Origin: Comamonadaceae bacterium
GTDB lineage: Bacteria; Pseudomonadota; Gammaproteobacteria; Burkholderiales; Burkholderiaceae_C
Assembly (NCBI GenBank): GCA_027484105.1
Contig: JAIXUG010000002.1
Coordinates: forward strand, 248,001-312,000
Reading direction: 5' to 3'
Length of the DNA: 64,000 bases
Each line of letters begins with the position of its first letter. Position 1 is the stretch's first letter. Under the pieces are notes generated by a model. The model worked only from the letters and a program-made list of their open reading frames with translations, searched no databases and had not been told where the DNA came from. The translations under genes and the position numbers were made by a program. This document shows positions 9,244 to 18,374 of this stretch, one piece after another.

Positions 9244-10068
9244 CTACTCGACCGGTGGAACTTGGAGCATGCGCTCCATGAAAAACTGCATGCGTCCGGA
9301 TGCCGATTGGACCGGGGGCAACTGGGTCACTGCCTCGGCGAGTGAACGAAAATCCCGCGCAGCGGCACTGCCAGGGGCAAAATCCATGACTGATTGGTAT
9401 TTTCGCAAGGCCTGAAGCACCAGTTCATCGCCCTCGATCGCATTCAAATAACGGATCGAGACGCCCAGAAAACGGGTACAAACATCGTTGAGCCGGCGAT
9501 AAAGTTGGCGACCCTCTTGGGCATTGCCCACCATATTGGGTATCAGGTAGATCTCGTCCAGCGACTGCTCGGTGGACATGACTTTGATCAAACCATAGGC
9601 ATCGGCAATGGACGAAGGTTGGTCACAGACAACGACAAAACGACGTTGGCAAGCGGCCATGAACTCGAGTACGGCAGGTGCAATGCCCGCGGCGACGTCC
9701 ACCACCAGGTAATCGACAGGCTCATCCAAACCATCAAAAGCACGGATCATGGTGGCGATTTGGGCCGTGTCCAATGCAGCGATATTGCGCAAGCCCGAGG
9801 CACCAGGCACCAAACGAACGCCTTGAGCCGTGGTGACCAAAACTTCCTGGAGTGTTTTGCTGCCATTGAGCACATGACTGATGTTGAAAGGGGCATGAGC
9901 ACCCAATGCAATTTGGGCATTCGCCATGCCCAAATCGGCGTCCAGCAACATCACTTTTTGCCCGCGCAATGCCAAGGCAACAGCCAAATTGATGGCCACA
10001 GTGGTTTTGCCTGCGCCACCCTTGCCACTGGCGACGCCAATGACTTGCGGTAATGTTCTTTTATCCAT
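9244..10068 (-). CDS. flhG: MinD-like ATPase FlhG (FleN), flagellar number regulator
   Basis: A 274-residue ParA/MinD-family ATPase with a deviant Walker A motif SGKGGAGKTTVAINL near residues 14-28 and the Walker A' segment DADLGMANAQ. The family acts with FlhF: it stimulates FlhF GTPase activity and limits flagellar number at the pole. It overlaps the flhF 3' end by 8 bases (stop and start interlock), typical for this gene pair. The C-terminus is enriched in aromatic and Met residues (MQFFMERML), consistent with the amphipathic membrane-targeting helix of MinD relatives. Confidence 0.95.
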   Translation of the reverse strand: MDKRTLPQVIGVASGKGGAGKTTVAINLAVALALRGQKVMLLDADLGMANAQIALGAHAPFNISHVLNGSKTLQEVLVTTAQGVRLVPGASGLRNIAALDTAQIATMIRAFDGLDEPVDYLVVDVAAGIAPAVLEFMAACQRRFVVVCDQPSSIADAYGLIKVMSTEQSLDEIYLIPNMVGNAQEGRQLYRRLNDVCTRFLGVSIRYLNAIEGDELVLQALRKYQSVMDFAPGSAAARDFRSLAEAVTQLPPVQSASGRMQFFMERMLQVPPVE

Positions 10069-11470
10069 GAACTGCCTTGACGGACGAACTGGTCAAGGCC
10101 TTCGTTCTGGTGAGACGAGACTTTGGTGCGGCTGCTGGAATGGGATCAGCCACCTTTTTAGCTCTGGACTTACGCGCTTTTTTGACCAATGGAACGTCCG
10201 ATTTCAAATGATGAATTTCGGGTAATGAAGCCTGCAAGGGTATCATGGCCAAACCCACGAGCCGAGCCGCGTCAAAAGACAACGGTGACAGGTTGATTTT
10301 GCTGTCTTCAGCCATGCACGAAACGCCGACGGAACTCTCACAAAGCCCCTTGATCAATGGCCAAGGGTATGCGGCCTCATCGACCTTGGTCAGCATCAGA
10401 GATGACCAACGAATTTCGGAGCTTTGAAGAATTTTTTGCACGCTGGTCACTGTAGCATCAACTGGCAAGACCGCATGGATATCCACTCGCAATTGCGACT
10501 GAAGTTGTTGCGCATGAAGCGCAAAATCTGCACCTGGGGTGTCGATCCAGATGGTTTTGCCATGCAGTTCATCCAGCAAAGTTTGCAACATACCCAGATC
10601 AGCAGCTCGGAAGCAGGACGTGCCAGCTTGAGAGGCCAATAATTGGATCTGCGACCAAGCTCCGGGTCGTTGATTGCCATAGCTGATCATCACCTGCTGC
10701 TCCGCCCCATGGGTCTGCGCCGCAGCAAAGGCCAACCTGCCGAGCATTGAAGTTTTGCCAGCCCCCGATGGGCCGCACAAAACATGAACGCCACGCACAG
10801 GTGCTTCCAGACTTGGGCGATTGATCGCATGCACCAGCATTTGTTGAACCACAGGCCAAGCCTCTTCGAGGGTATTCAGTTGCTGGACACTGTCGGCCAG
10901 CAATGAACGCAGCGTGACGGGAATACCCACCTCCTGCATCGCCAGGCAAAGCTTCTGAATATCCGAAGACAAACCCAAGTTTTGCTGCCAAGGCTGCATT
11001 TGACGGGACAAGGCAAACTCCTTGCGCAATGCGGCCATTTCCTCACGCAGCATGTCCACAATCTCATGGCTGCGCTGCTTTTCGTAGGGATGGGGGGCTG
11101 TTCCGAACAGGGGAGCCGCTTGAGAAGCCTCTTTGGAGGGCACCGGCATATCGGTGGCACTTGTATCGAAATCATCTTCCGCCTGGGAAGATGGCGTTTG
11201 GATATGGGCGTTTTGAAAAACTTTGGAAAACGGCAAGAATTCTTTCTCGCTGTCTTGCGACCTTGATTCAGCGTTTTGAGGCTGCTCAACGGTGTCATCC
11301 CATCCGCTTGAACGCTCCAGCGATTCATCAGCCACATCCACCGCCACGATCAATTCGGTCTGCTGATCGACCCTTTGGCTCGAAATGACCAGGACATCGG
11401 GGCCATACAACTGGATGGCTTTTTCATTCGCTGATCGGCTGTCGCGGGCAATGATGCGTTTGAGTTCCAT
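10061..11470 (-). CDS. flhF: SRP-type GTPase FlhF, flagellar placement factor
   Basis: A 469-residue FlhF. The N-terminal B domain begins MELKRIIARDSRSA and is followed by an acidic, variable linker (residues about 60-140). The NG GTPase domain starts near residue 230 with the G1 motif GPSGAGKTSMLGRLA; the G3 region reads DTPGAD instead of DTAG, and G4 is LTKVDEA. A Lys- and Arg-rich tail of about 45 residues (KKARKSRAKKVAD) follows the GTPase domain, which is unusual for FlhF. The protein marks the pole for flagellar assembly in polar flagellates. It lies 6 bases after flhA in the same operon. Confidence 0.93.
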   Translation of the reverse strand: MELKRIIARDSRSANEKAIQLYGPDVLVISSQRVDQQTELIVAVDVADESLERSSGWDDTVEQPQNAESRSQDSEKEFLPFSKVFQNAHIQTPSSQAEDDFDTSATDMPVPSKEASQAAPLFGTAPHPYEKQRSHEIVDMLREEMAALRKEFALSRQMQPWQQNLGLSSDIQKLCLAMQEVGIPVTLRSLLADSVQQLNTLEEAWPVVQQMLVHAINRPSLEAPVRGVHVLCGPSGAGKTSMLGRLAFAAAQTHGAEQQVMISYGNQRPGAWSQIQLLASQAGTSCFRAADLGMLQTLLDELHGKTIWIDTPGADFALHAQQLQSQLRVDIHAVLPVDATVTSVQKILQSSEIRWSSLMLTKVDEAAYPWPLIKGLCESSVGVSCMAEDSKINLSPLSFDAARLVGLAMIPLQASLPEIHHLKSDVPLVKKARKSRAKKVADPIPAAAPKSRLTRTKALTSSSVKAVHG

Positions 11471-11476
11471 GATTTA

Positions 11477-13594
11477 TCAGGCTTTGCTAACTGAAGGGTT
11501 TTGGCGCGGATCGGCTTGAACGGTGTTGATCACCTTGACAGCCTGGTCATCCGGTATTTCGCTGTAAGACAGCACGGTCAGGTCATTCACGCGGTAGCGC
11601 ACAGCGCGCGACATCCAGGGGCGAATCGCAGGAGAAACCACCAGCACGGCGGGCAGCCCCTGCTCTTCTGTGGATCGGGCGCTTTCTCGCAAAGCCGCAA
11701 ACAGGCTCTCGGCCAAACCAGGCTCCAGCACCATGCCTGTGGCGTTCGTGTTTTGCTGCAGCACGTTGTGCAGCAATTGCTCGAGCTGGGGGTCCAGCGT
11801 CAAAACCGACAAGGTGTCCCGGTTTTCGGTCAGACTTTGAACGATCATGCGGCCCAGCTTAGGGCGGATCAGTTGCGCCAACTGATCCGGGTCCTGCGTG
11901 CGCCCGCAAACTTCTGTCAAGGCCTCGACGACGGTTCGCATGTCACGGATCGGCACCGACTCCTGCAACAAGTTTTGCAAGGTACGTGTCACCACGCCCA
12001 AGGACAACTTGCCAGGCACCAGTTCCTCCACCAGTTTGGGGGATTTCACGGCCAACTTGTCCAGCAGTTTTTGGGCCTCATCATGGCTCATCAGCTCGGA
12101 CGCGTTGTCGCGCAAGACTTTGTTCATGTGCGTGGCAATGGCCGTGCTGGGGTCGACCACGGTGTAACCCAAAGCGCGCGCCTGGTCACGCCAAGCGGGC
12201 TCAATCCAGACCGCCTCCAGGCCGAAAGCAGGCTCCTTGGTGGCTTGGCCTTCGACCTTGCCGTACACCTTTCCAGGATTGATCGCCAGCTCACGCCCCA
12301 CCTTGACTTCACCACGCCCACGCACCACGCCATTCAAAACAATGTGGTACGTGTCGGGCTCCAGGTTGAGTGCATCGCGGATGCGCACGGGCTGAACCAA
12401 AAACCCCAACTCGGCCGAGAGTTTTTTGCGCACGCCTTTGACGCGCGTCATCAGCTGACCGCCTGAGTCCACATTGACCAAGGGAATCAGGCCATAACCA
12501 ATCTCCAAGCCAATCAAATCCACCTGTTCCACATCGTCCCAATCCAGCTCCTTGGGGCCTTCATTGACAGGCAAAGCAGGCGCGGCCGCGCTTTGTTCCA
12601 ACAGCATCTGCTTGCGCATCACCATGAAGGCCAACCCAGCTGTCGCAGCGGCCAGCGTGAGGAACACCAGATGGGGCATGCCGGGCACCAAACCCAGAAT
12701 CGTCAGGATCGCGGCCGAGATGAACAAAGCAGGCACATTGGACAATTGGCTGGAGGCCTGCTCGGTCATCGACTCGGAGGTCGTCACACGGGTCACGATG
12801 ATCGCCGTGGCCAGCGACATGAAAAGCGCTGGAATTTGAGCCACCAAGCCATCGCCGATGGTCAACAAGACATACAGACGGGTCGCTTCACCCACAGGCA
12901 GGTCATGTTGGCCAATGCCAATGGCCAAACCACCCACAATGTTGATGATCAAAATCAGCAAGCCCGCCAAGGCGTCACCGCTGACAAACTTGGAGGCACC
13001 GTCCATGGAGCCGAAAAAGTCCGACTCCTGAGCCAATTCTTCGCGGCGTTTTTTGGCTGTTTCCTGGTCGATCACCCCCGCATTAAGGTCTGCGTCGATC
13101 GACATTTGCTTGCCTGGCATCGCATCCAGGGTGAAGCGGGCATTGACCTCGGAGACGCGTCCAGCACCTTTGGTCACCACAAAAAAGTTCACGATCATCA
13201 AAATCACGAAGATGATGAAACCGACCACATAGTTGCCGGCGATCACGAACTCGCCGAACGCCGCAATCACCTTGCCGGCAGCCTCCGGCCCCTCATGGCC
13301 GTTGACCAACACCACTCGGGTTGACGCCACGTTCAAAGCCAGGCGCAGCATGGTCGCAAACAACAAGACCGAGGGAAAGGATGAAAACTCCAAGGGTTTG
13401 CGCGTGCCAATCGCCACCATGATGACCACCAAGCCAATCATGATGTTGAACGTGAACAAAATGTCCAGCAACAGGGGGGGCAAGGGAATCACCAACATGG
13501 CCATGATCAACAAGACCAAGGCGGGCAATCCCAGTCCCGCCAGATCAAAACGGGCGAAATTCTGTCGGATCGCGGACCAGGTCAATGTGCTCAT
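11477..13594 (-). CDS. flhA: Flagellar type III export gate protein FlhA
   Basis: A 705-residue FlhA. The N-terminal half has about eight membrane segments with the FHIPEP signature region between them (FTLDAMPGKQMSIDADLNAG, written in the - strand product near residues 150-170). The C-terminal half forms the cytoplasmic ring that docks chaperone-substrate complexes. FlhA couples proton motive force to export of rod, hook and filament subunits. It is the first gene of the - strand operon and diverges from fliK. A good sigma-54 site is found about 70 bases upstream of its ATG. Confidence 0.98.
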   Translation of the reverse strand: MSTLTWSAIRQNFARFDLAGLGLPALVLLIMAMLVIPLPPLLLDILFTFNIMIGLVVIMVAIGTRKPLEFSSFPSVLLFATMLRLALNVASTRVVLVNGHEGPEAAGKVIAAFGEFVIAGNYVVGFIIFVILMIVNFFVVTKGAGRVSEVNARFTLDAMPGKQMSIDADLNAGVIDQETAKKRREELAQESDFFGSMDGASKFVSGDALAGLLILIINIVGGLAIGIGQHDLPVGEATRLYVLLTIGDGLVAQIPALFMSLATAIIVTRVTTSESMTEQASSQLSNVPALFISAAILTILGLVPGMPHLVFLTLAAATAGLAFMVMRKQMLLEQSAAAPALPVNEGPKELDWDDVEQVDLIGLEIGYGLIPLVNVDSGGQLMTRVKGVRKKLSAELGFLVQPVRIRDALNLEPDTYHIVLNGVVRGRGEVKVGRELAINPGKVYGKVEGQATKEPAFGLEAVWIEPAWRDQARALGYTVVDPSTAIATHMNKVLRDNASELMSHDEAQKLLDKLAVKSPKLVEELVPGKLSLGVVTRTLQNLLQESVPIRDMRTVVEALTEVCGRTQDPDQLAQLIRPKLGRMIVQSLTENRDTLSVLTLDPQLEQLLHNVLQQNTNATGMVLEPGLAESLFAALRESARSTEEQGLPAVLVVSPAIRPWMSRAVRYRVNDLTVLSYSEIPDDQAVKVINTVQADPRQNPSVSKA

Positions 13595-13661
13595 GTGAAG
13601 GTGTGCGCTGCACTGCCATGGAGACAGCGGGCAGCGGGTGTAAATGTTTCAACACCCTTCA

Positions 13662-13677
13662 AGCAAGGTGCATGCCA
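13662..13677 (-). promoter_or_regulatory. Sigma-54 (-24/-12) promoter of flhA
   Basis: On the - strand TGGCATG, 4 bases, then TTGCT, against the consensus TGGCACG-N4-TTGCW, with the invariant GG and GC exactly 10 bases apart. Predicted start of transcription is near 13651, about 57 bases before the flhA ATG. A CGGCAA/TGGCCG imperfect inverted repeat at 13763-13778, about 115 bases upstream of that start, could be the activator site. Confidence 0.65.
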
Positions 13678-13722
13678 CAAAAACCGACACTTTCCAGCAA
13701 AACCAACGTTGGCCCCCAAAGC

Positions 13723-13738
13723 TGGTGCGCAACTTGCT
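13723..13738 (+). promoter_or_regulatory. Candidate sigma-54 promoter of fliK-fliL...
   Basis: TGGTGCG, 4 bases, TTGCT, with correct GG-N10-GC spacing; two mismatches in the -24 element. Transcription would start near 13749, about 80 bases before the fliK ATG. It is divergent from the flhA site, whose -24 element lies 46 bases away, so one bound activator could serve both. Confidence 0.5.
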
Positions 13739-13829
13739 CAATAAGCCTCATCCCAATGCAAACGGCAATAAATGGCCGCTGCAACTGAACCGCTGGACCC
13801 CGATAGCCACTTCTCATAAAGCCACGCCC

Positions 13830-15326
13830 ATGAACTTTGCTTTGATCGACAACACCAGTCACGCCACCAGCCACCCCAAAATGGATACTTTGGAGCTCAA
13901 CAATGGGAAGCACAACCCCAGTGAGCCCAGCGAATTCGGCCAAGTGATCGGGGATCTGCTGAACCCGAAGCCGCTTTCGCCGTCCCATTTGCTTGAGCAA
14001 CCCATGGCCAACGAGGCCGATATTCTTAACGCGACCCACATGGCCCGCGATGCCGATGTGCTGCTCGGTTTCGGCATGGCATTGGGCAGCGATGCATTGA
14101 AAGCCGTCCACCTGGGGCCTCATTTGAACGTGATCACCGCAGAAACCGCAGCGCCCGATGTGCAGAGCCTGGAAGCCTTTGCGCGATCACAAGGACTGGA
14201 TGAAACGGTGGTGCAATGGCTCATGGGCTCAGGACCTGTTTCGCTACCCCAAGCCATTGGACTTGACAACAAAGACTTAGGACAACTTAGCTGTCTCCCA
14301 CTCAAAAGCGCGGTCCAACACCTGAGCCAACAAGAGATCCAACCTGCACTGGGCGCAAGTGCCGCCTTATTGCCAGAGGAAGTCGTCGATCCATTGATTC
14401 AAAAATCACCAGATGCAGTTCCGGTGATCAAATCAGACAGCCAGAACCAGAACTTGCCTTTGAATGCTTCCGTACTCTTGGCTCTGGCCCAGCAGACAGA
14501 ACAAGCTCGCCCGCAACCCTCGGCTCAAGAGGCCGCTGCGGAGGCGACCAAGGTGCAAATCCAGGTGATGCCCGCCCCCACACCTGCCGCCGTCTGGATG
14601 ATGCGCAACACCCTGGCCGTCACAGCCCCCAAACAAGAACAGTTTCAAAAAAGCGGGATTTCATTGAGTGAGCTGGACCTGACAGACGCAGCCAATCCGC
14701 AACTCCTGGAAAGTCTGGAACAGGCCATGGCCGAGGGGGCTTCCACGGCATCCTCCAGTGCATCCTCCCCCTTGTTGGCGTCCACGGGCACACCCGCTGG
14801 GCAACGCCCAGACCTGTTTGCGGCGGCCAGACAGGACCTGCAGACCCAAGCAGGCGGCCCGGGGACTGAAGACGCGGGCCCAGCTCAGCGATCAGAAAAC
14901 ATCCAGAATCTGGCCGAGAAAATGGGCCAGGCTGTCGGACAACGGATTCTTTCCGAGATCGAAAAAGGCCAATGGCACCTGAAACTTTCACTGCGACCCG
15001 CGACTTTGGGCCATATTGAGGTGGAGATGCGCATGCGCAGCGGTGAACTCGATGCTGTATTCACCGCCCCACAAGCGGTCACACGGGAATTGCTCCAAGA
15101 TGGCTTGTCCAAACTCAAAGACACGCTCAACCAAATGGGCATGGATGTTGCTTCAATGCTGGTAGGCGATGGTCAAAAGCAAAAACGTGGCGGAGATTCG
15201 ACACCTGAACAAATGTCAAAATCCAAAAATGACAATTCTGTCGATTTTGGCTCCAGCCCTCTAACTGGGTCCACTCCAATTCACCATATGAAAATGGGGC
15301 AAGACGGGTGGGATGTGCTGGTTTGA
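13830..15326 (+). CDS. fliK: Flagellar hook-length control protein FliK
   Basis: A 498-residue FliK. The N-terminal two thirds is low-complexity, rich in Ala, Gln, Ser and Pro, as expected for the molecular-ruler region. The C-terminal Flg_hook domain is seen in LKLSLRPATLGHIEVEMRM and LKDTLNQMGMDV (about residues 380-450). FliK is exported during hook growth and its C-terminal domain triggers FlhB to switch from rod/hook to filament substrates. The ATG at 13830 is preferred: frame extension back to 13644 runs through the sigma-54 promoter region and has poor coding character. It heads the fliKLMNOPQR-flhB operon. Confidence 0.88.
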   Translation: MNFALIDNTSHATSHPKMDTLELNNGKHNPSEPSEFGQVIGDLLNPKPLSPSHLLEQPMANEADILNATHMARDADVLLGFGMALGSDALKAVHLGPHLNVITAETAAPDVQSLEAFARSQGLDETVVQWLMGSGPVSLPQAIGLDNKDLGQLSCLPLKSAVQHLSQQEIQPALGASAALLPEEVVDPLIQKSPDAVPVIKSDSQNQNLPLNASVLLALAQQTEQARPQPSAQEAAAEATKVQIQVMPAPTPAAVWMMRNTLAVTAPKQEQFQKSGISLSELDLTDAANPQLLESLEQAMAEGASTASSSASSPLLASTGTPAGQRPDLFAAARQDLQTQAGGPGTEDAGPAQRSENIQNLAEKMGQAVGQRILSEIEKGQWHLKLSLRPATLGHIEVEMRMRSGELDAVFTAPQAVTRELLQDGLSKLKDTLNQMGMDVASMLVGDGQKQKRGGDSTPEQMSKSKNDNSVDFGSSPLTGSTPIHHMKMGQDGWDVLV

Positions 15327-15350
15327 CGCGCGAACAACCAAGGAAAGCAA

Positions 15351-15929
15351 ATGGCTGACGAAGAAATTGAAGTTGAAGGCAAGAAAAAATCACCCTTGAT
15401 CAAAATCATCGTGATTGCATTGGTTGTATTGCTCCTGCTCATTGGCACAGCGGTTGGCACCTTGTTTGTCACAGGTTTTTTTGACAAAAAGGACACGCTG
15501 GCTGCCGAAGAGGCCCTGAAAACTCTGGAACAAGGTGCGGCCGACCCGAAAGCCGCAGGGAAAGACGCAGCGCCACAAAAAGTCGCCAAGGAATCGCCTG
15601 AGCTGACTCGGTTTGAAAACAGCTACATGGAATTGGAAAAACCACTGGTTTCCAATTTGACCAACACGCGCAAAGTCATTCAGCTGAATTTGGCCATCAT
15701 GACCCACTACGACGAACGCGTTTTCAAGAATGCCAAAAAACACGAGTTTGCCTTGCGGTCCGTGGCTTTGGACGTGATGCGACAAATGACCGAGGCTGAT
15801 TTGGCCAAACCAGAATTCCGCAAAGAATTGGCTGCAAAAATCCGTGAAGAAATGAACGCTGTTTTGCAGAAGTACGAAGACTTTGGGGGCATTGAAGAAG
15901 TCTATTTCACCAGCTTCGTTGTCCAGTAA
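15351..15929 (+). CDS. fliL: Flagellar basal body-associated protein FliL
   Basis: A 192-residue single-pass membrane protein: short acidic N-terminus, a membrane segment at about residues 19-43, a Lys/Ala-rich linker and a periplasmic FliL domain beginning around NSYMELEKPLVSNL. FliL surrounds the stator units and supports MotAB function under load. An AAGGAAAG ribosome-binding site lies 3 bases before the ATG. The C-terminal VYFTSFVVQ is a typical FliL ending. The linker between membrane segment and domain is somewhat long, accounting for the above-average length. Confidence 0.95.
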   Translation: MADEEIEVEGKKKSPLIKIIVIALVVLLLLIGTAVGTLFVTGFFDKKDTLAAEEALKTLEQGAADPKAAGKDAAPQKVAKESPELTRFENSYMELEKPLVSNLTNTRKVIQLNLAIMTHYDERVFKNAKKHEFALRSVALDVMRQMTEADLAKPEFRKELAAKIREEMNAVLQKYEDFGGIEEVYFTSFVVQ

Positions 15930-15950
15930 TCAGCAGACCTGATTGATCTC

Positions 15951-16955
15951 ATGAGCATGGCTGAAACCCAAAATCTTTTGTCGCCTGAGGAATTGGCCGC
16001 GTTGTCGGCCAGCTTCCATGACGGCAGCATGGAAGTGGACACGGGCTACAACCTGGACGTCCAAGTCCGCAAGCATGATTTGGCTGCCGAAGACAGCAGT
16101 CTGGGCGTGAACGTTGCGTCATTGGACATGATCAATGAGCGCTTCATTCGAATGTTCCGTCTGGGCATGCTCGAAGTACTTCGAACCAGTCCCAGGGTGA
16201 ATCCAACACGGGCCCAAATTGTTCGATTTGGCGATTACATCAAAGAGTTGAAGGCTCCCCTGTCGGTCAACATCATCAGGATGGCGCCCCTTCGTGGTTA
16301 CGCCATGGTGGTCATTGACACGACAGTGGTGTTCAGTTCGCTCGACAGCTTTTTTGGCGGTTTTGGTCGGGGTGTCGGACAGCTGCCATCCGGACGCTTG
16401 TTCACACCGACTGAAGCACGGATCATCAAAATCATTCTTCAGGTTTTTTTCCGTTCATTCAAAGAAGCATGGTCCCCTGTTGCCCCCATCGATTTTGAGC
16501 ACGTCAGTTCTGAAATCAACCCTCAGTTTGCCCAAATTGCGGATGAAAACGATTTGGTGGTGTTGAGCCGATTTGAATCCGATTCCAGCAACCAGGGCTC
16601 GGGTTTCATCGACATGGTCATACCTTATGTGGCGCTCAAGCCGGTTCGTGATGTTTTGCGCAGCCGTGTGCAAACCGGCGACGGTAACGAAGAGTCCGAC
16701 AAAGTATGGCGCATCCAGTTGGAGGATGCCGTGCGGGACGCTGAACTTGAAATTCAGATTTTGTTGGGAAAAATGAATTTATCCCTGCACCAGCTTCAAA
16801 CCATGCAACCCGGTGACGTGTTGCCTTTCAAAAAAACAGAATCAGCGCGTGCCATGATCGAAGACATGCCCGTTTTCGAGGTCGAAGTTGGCGCCATGGG
16901 CAGCCAGGTGGCCGTCAAGATCGTTGAACCCATCAGCCCCAACTTGCATGCATGA
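15951..16955 (+). CDS. fliM: Flagellar motor switch protein FliM
   Basis: A 334-residue FliM. The N-terminal LLSPEELAALSA region is the CheY-P binding segment (E. coli has LSQ-E-IDALL). The middle CheC-like domain includes NVASLDMINERFIRMFRLGM and LDSFFGGFGRG. The C-terminal SpoA domain begins near residue 255 (AELEIQILLGKMNLSL). It forms the middle of the C ring with FliN and sets rotation direction. Two ATGs 6 bases apart (15951, 15957) are both possible; neither has a strong ribosome-binding site. Confidence 0.97.
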   Translation: MSMAETQNLLSPEELAALSASFHDGSMEVDTGYNLDVQVRKHDLAAEDSSLGVNVASLDMINERFIRMFRLGMLEVLRTSPRVNPTRAQIVRFGDYIKELKAPLSVNIIRMAPLRGYAMVVIDTTVVFSSLDSFFGGFGRGVGQLPSGRLFTPTEARIIKIILQVFFRSFKEAWSPVAPIDFEHVSSEINPQFAQIADENDLVVLSRFESDSSNQGSGFIDMVIPYVALKPVRDVLRSRVQTGDGNEESDKVWRIQLEDAVRDAELEIQILLGKMNLSLHQLQTMQPGDVLPFKKTESARAMIEDMPVFEVEVGAMGSQVAVKIVEPISPNLHA

Positions 16956-16974
16956 ACCCCACTGAGGAATGCCC

Positions 16975-17286
16975 ATGAGCGAACTGACAAACCCCGAAGA
17001 ATTCACCCAAGATCCTGCTGCCAAAGGCCAGATCCACAGTGACGTTCTGCAGAACATCCCCGTGACCTTGTCCATCGAAGTGGGCCGCGCGGTGATCAAA
17101 ATTCGCGACCTGATGCGACTGACCCAAGGCAGCGTGGTCGAGCTCGATCGCATTGCTGGCGAACCCTTGAACCTGCTTGTCAACAACACCGTGGTGGCCC
17201 AAGGTGAAGTGGTGCTGGTCAATGACCGCTATGGCATCCGTCTGACCCGAGTCATCCCAGCCTCCGAGCGTTTGGACAACCTCTGA
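16975..17286 (+). CDS. fliN: Flagellar motor switch protein FliN
   Basis: A 103-residue SpoA-domain protein: LQNIPVTLSIEVGRAVIKI starts the domain, followed by LTQGSVVELDRIAGEPLNLLVN and GEVVLVNDRYGIRLT. FliN forms the bottom of the C ring and helps FliH dock. The start is decided by the ribosome-binding site: GAGG at 16964-16967 is 7 bases from ATG 16975 but only 1 base from ATG 16969, so the latter is rejected. Confidence 0.96.
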   Translation: MSELTNPEEFTQDPAAKGQIHSDVLQNIPVTLSIEVGRAVIKIRDLMRLTQGSVVELDRIAGEPLNLLVNNTVVAQGEVVLVNDRYGIRLTRVIPASERLDNL

Positions 17287-17302
17287 ACCCCGGCACAGCC
17301 CC

Positions 17303-17614
17303 ATGAACACAGGATGGACCTTCGTCGACTGGCTGCAGTATGCCCTGAGCTTTGCTCTGGTCATTGGCTTGTTGCTGGCCCTGCTGTGGACCTTGCGCAA
17401 AATGCAAAACGGCTCGTCCATGCTGCGCAAAAAGACGCAGAGACTGCAAGCCGTTGAAACCCTGTCCATCGGCCCACGGCAAAAGATCGTTCTCATCCAG
17501 CTGGATGGTCAAGATGTTTTGGTGGGCGTGACCGCCCATCAAATGACCGCCCTTTCCGCTTGGCCTGCCTCCGCGGCCACGCCCACGGCCCCTTCCGAAG
17601 AAACCCTGCCATGA
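17303..17614 (+). CDS. fliO: Flagellar export apparatus assembly protein FliO
   Basis: A 103-residue protein with one membrane segment (LSFALVIGLLLALLWTL, about residues 15-31) and a small cytoplasmic domain containing LQAVETLSIGPRQKIVLIQLDGQDVLVGVT, given here only as the pattern ETLSIGPRQK plus LVGVT. FliO is a chaperone-like factor for assembly of the FliP ring. It ends in an ATGA overlap with fliP. Location between fliN and fliP settles the identity. Confidence 0.92.
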   Translation: MNTGWTFVDWLQYALSFALVIGLLLALLWTLRKMQNGSSMLRKKTQRLQAVETLSIGPRQKIVLIQLDGQDVLVGVTAHQMTALSAWPASAATPTAPSEETLP

Positions 17615-18363
17615 AGCGCCATTTGAGCCTTGGGCTGATCCTGACTGTTGCGCTGAGCCTCTTGCCCCTGTTGGCGCAAGCAGCGCCCGAATTGCCGGCC
17701 ATCACCGCCACCAACACCGCACGCGGCACCCAGTACAGCCTGACCCTGCAGCTGCTGGCGCTGATGACCACCTTGTCGGTCTTGCCATCCTTGCTGCTGA
17801 TGATGACCGCGTTTGTGCGCATCGTGATCGTCATGTCTTTGCTGCGCCAAGCCCTCGGAACGGGCCAAACCCCGCCCAACATGGTCATCGTTGGCTTGTC
17901 CCTGTTCTTGACCTTGTTTGTCATGTCGCCGGTATTGACCGAGGTTTACCAAACTGCCCTGCTGCCTTACATGAACCAGGGCATGAGCTTTGACAAAGCC
18001 CTGGCGGCTGCCGAAAAGCCCATTCGTGCCTTCATGCTCATGCAAACGCGTGAAGACGACATCGCCATGTTCATGGAGATCGCACGCAACACCAACTTCA
18101 CCAGCCCGCAAGACGTGCCCTTCACCACCTTGGTACCGGCATTTTTGACCTCTGAGCTCAAAAGCGCCTTCACCATTGGCTTCCTGATTTACATCCCCTT
18201 CGTGGTCATTGACCTGATCGTCGCCAGCGTACTCATGTCCATGGGCATGATGATGCTCTCGCCCATGATGATCTCGATGCCCTTCAAGCTCATGCTGTTT
18301 GTCCTGGTCGATGGCTGGAGCCTAATCATGGGCTCGCTGGCAGGCAGCTTTGCCATGCCCTGA
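17611..18363 (+). CDS. fliP: Flagellar export gate protein FliP
   Basis: A 250-residue FliP. It begins with a cleavable signal peptide (MKRHLSLGLILTVALSLLPL, Ala-rich cleavage region AQAA), which is typical of FliP, then the signature MTAFVRIVIVMSLLRQALG and four membrane segments, with the conserved LMLFVLVDGWSL near the end. Five FliP, four FliQ and one FliR form the export pore. The start ATG 17611 overlaps the fliO stop. Confidence 0.97.
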   Translation: MKRHLSLGLILTVALSLLPLLAQAAPELPAITATNTARGTQYSLTLQLLALMTTLSVLPSLLLMMTAFVRIVIVMSLLRQALGTGQTPPNMVIVGLSLFLTLFVMSPVLTEVYQTALLPYMNQGMSFDKALAAAEKPIRAFMLMQTREDDIAMFMEIARNTNFTSPQDVPFTTLVPAFLTSELKSAFTIGFLIYIPFVVIDLIVASVLMSMGMMMLSPMMISMPFKLMLFVLVDGWSLIMGSLAGSFAMP

Positions 18364-18374
18364 AAGAAAGACCC

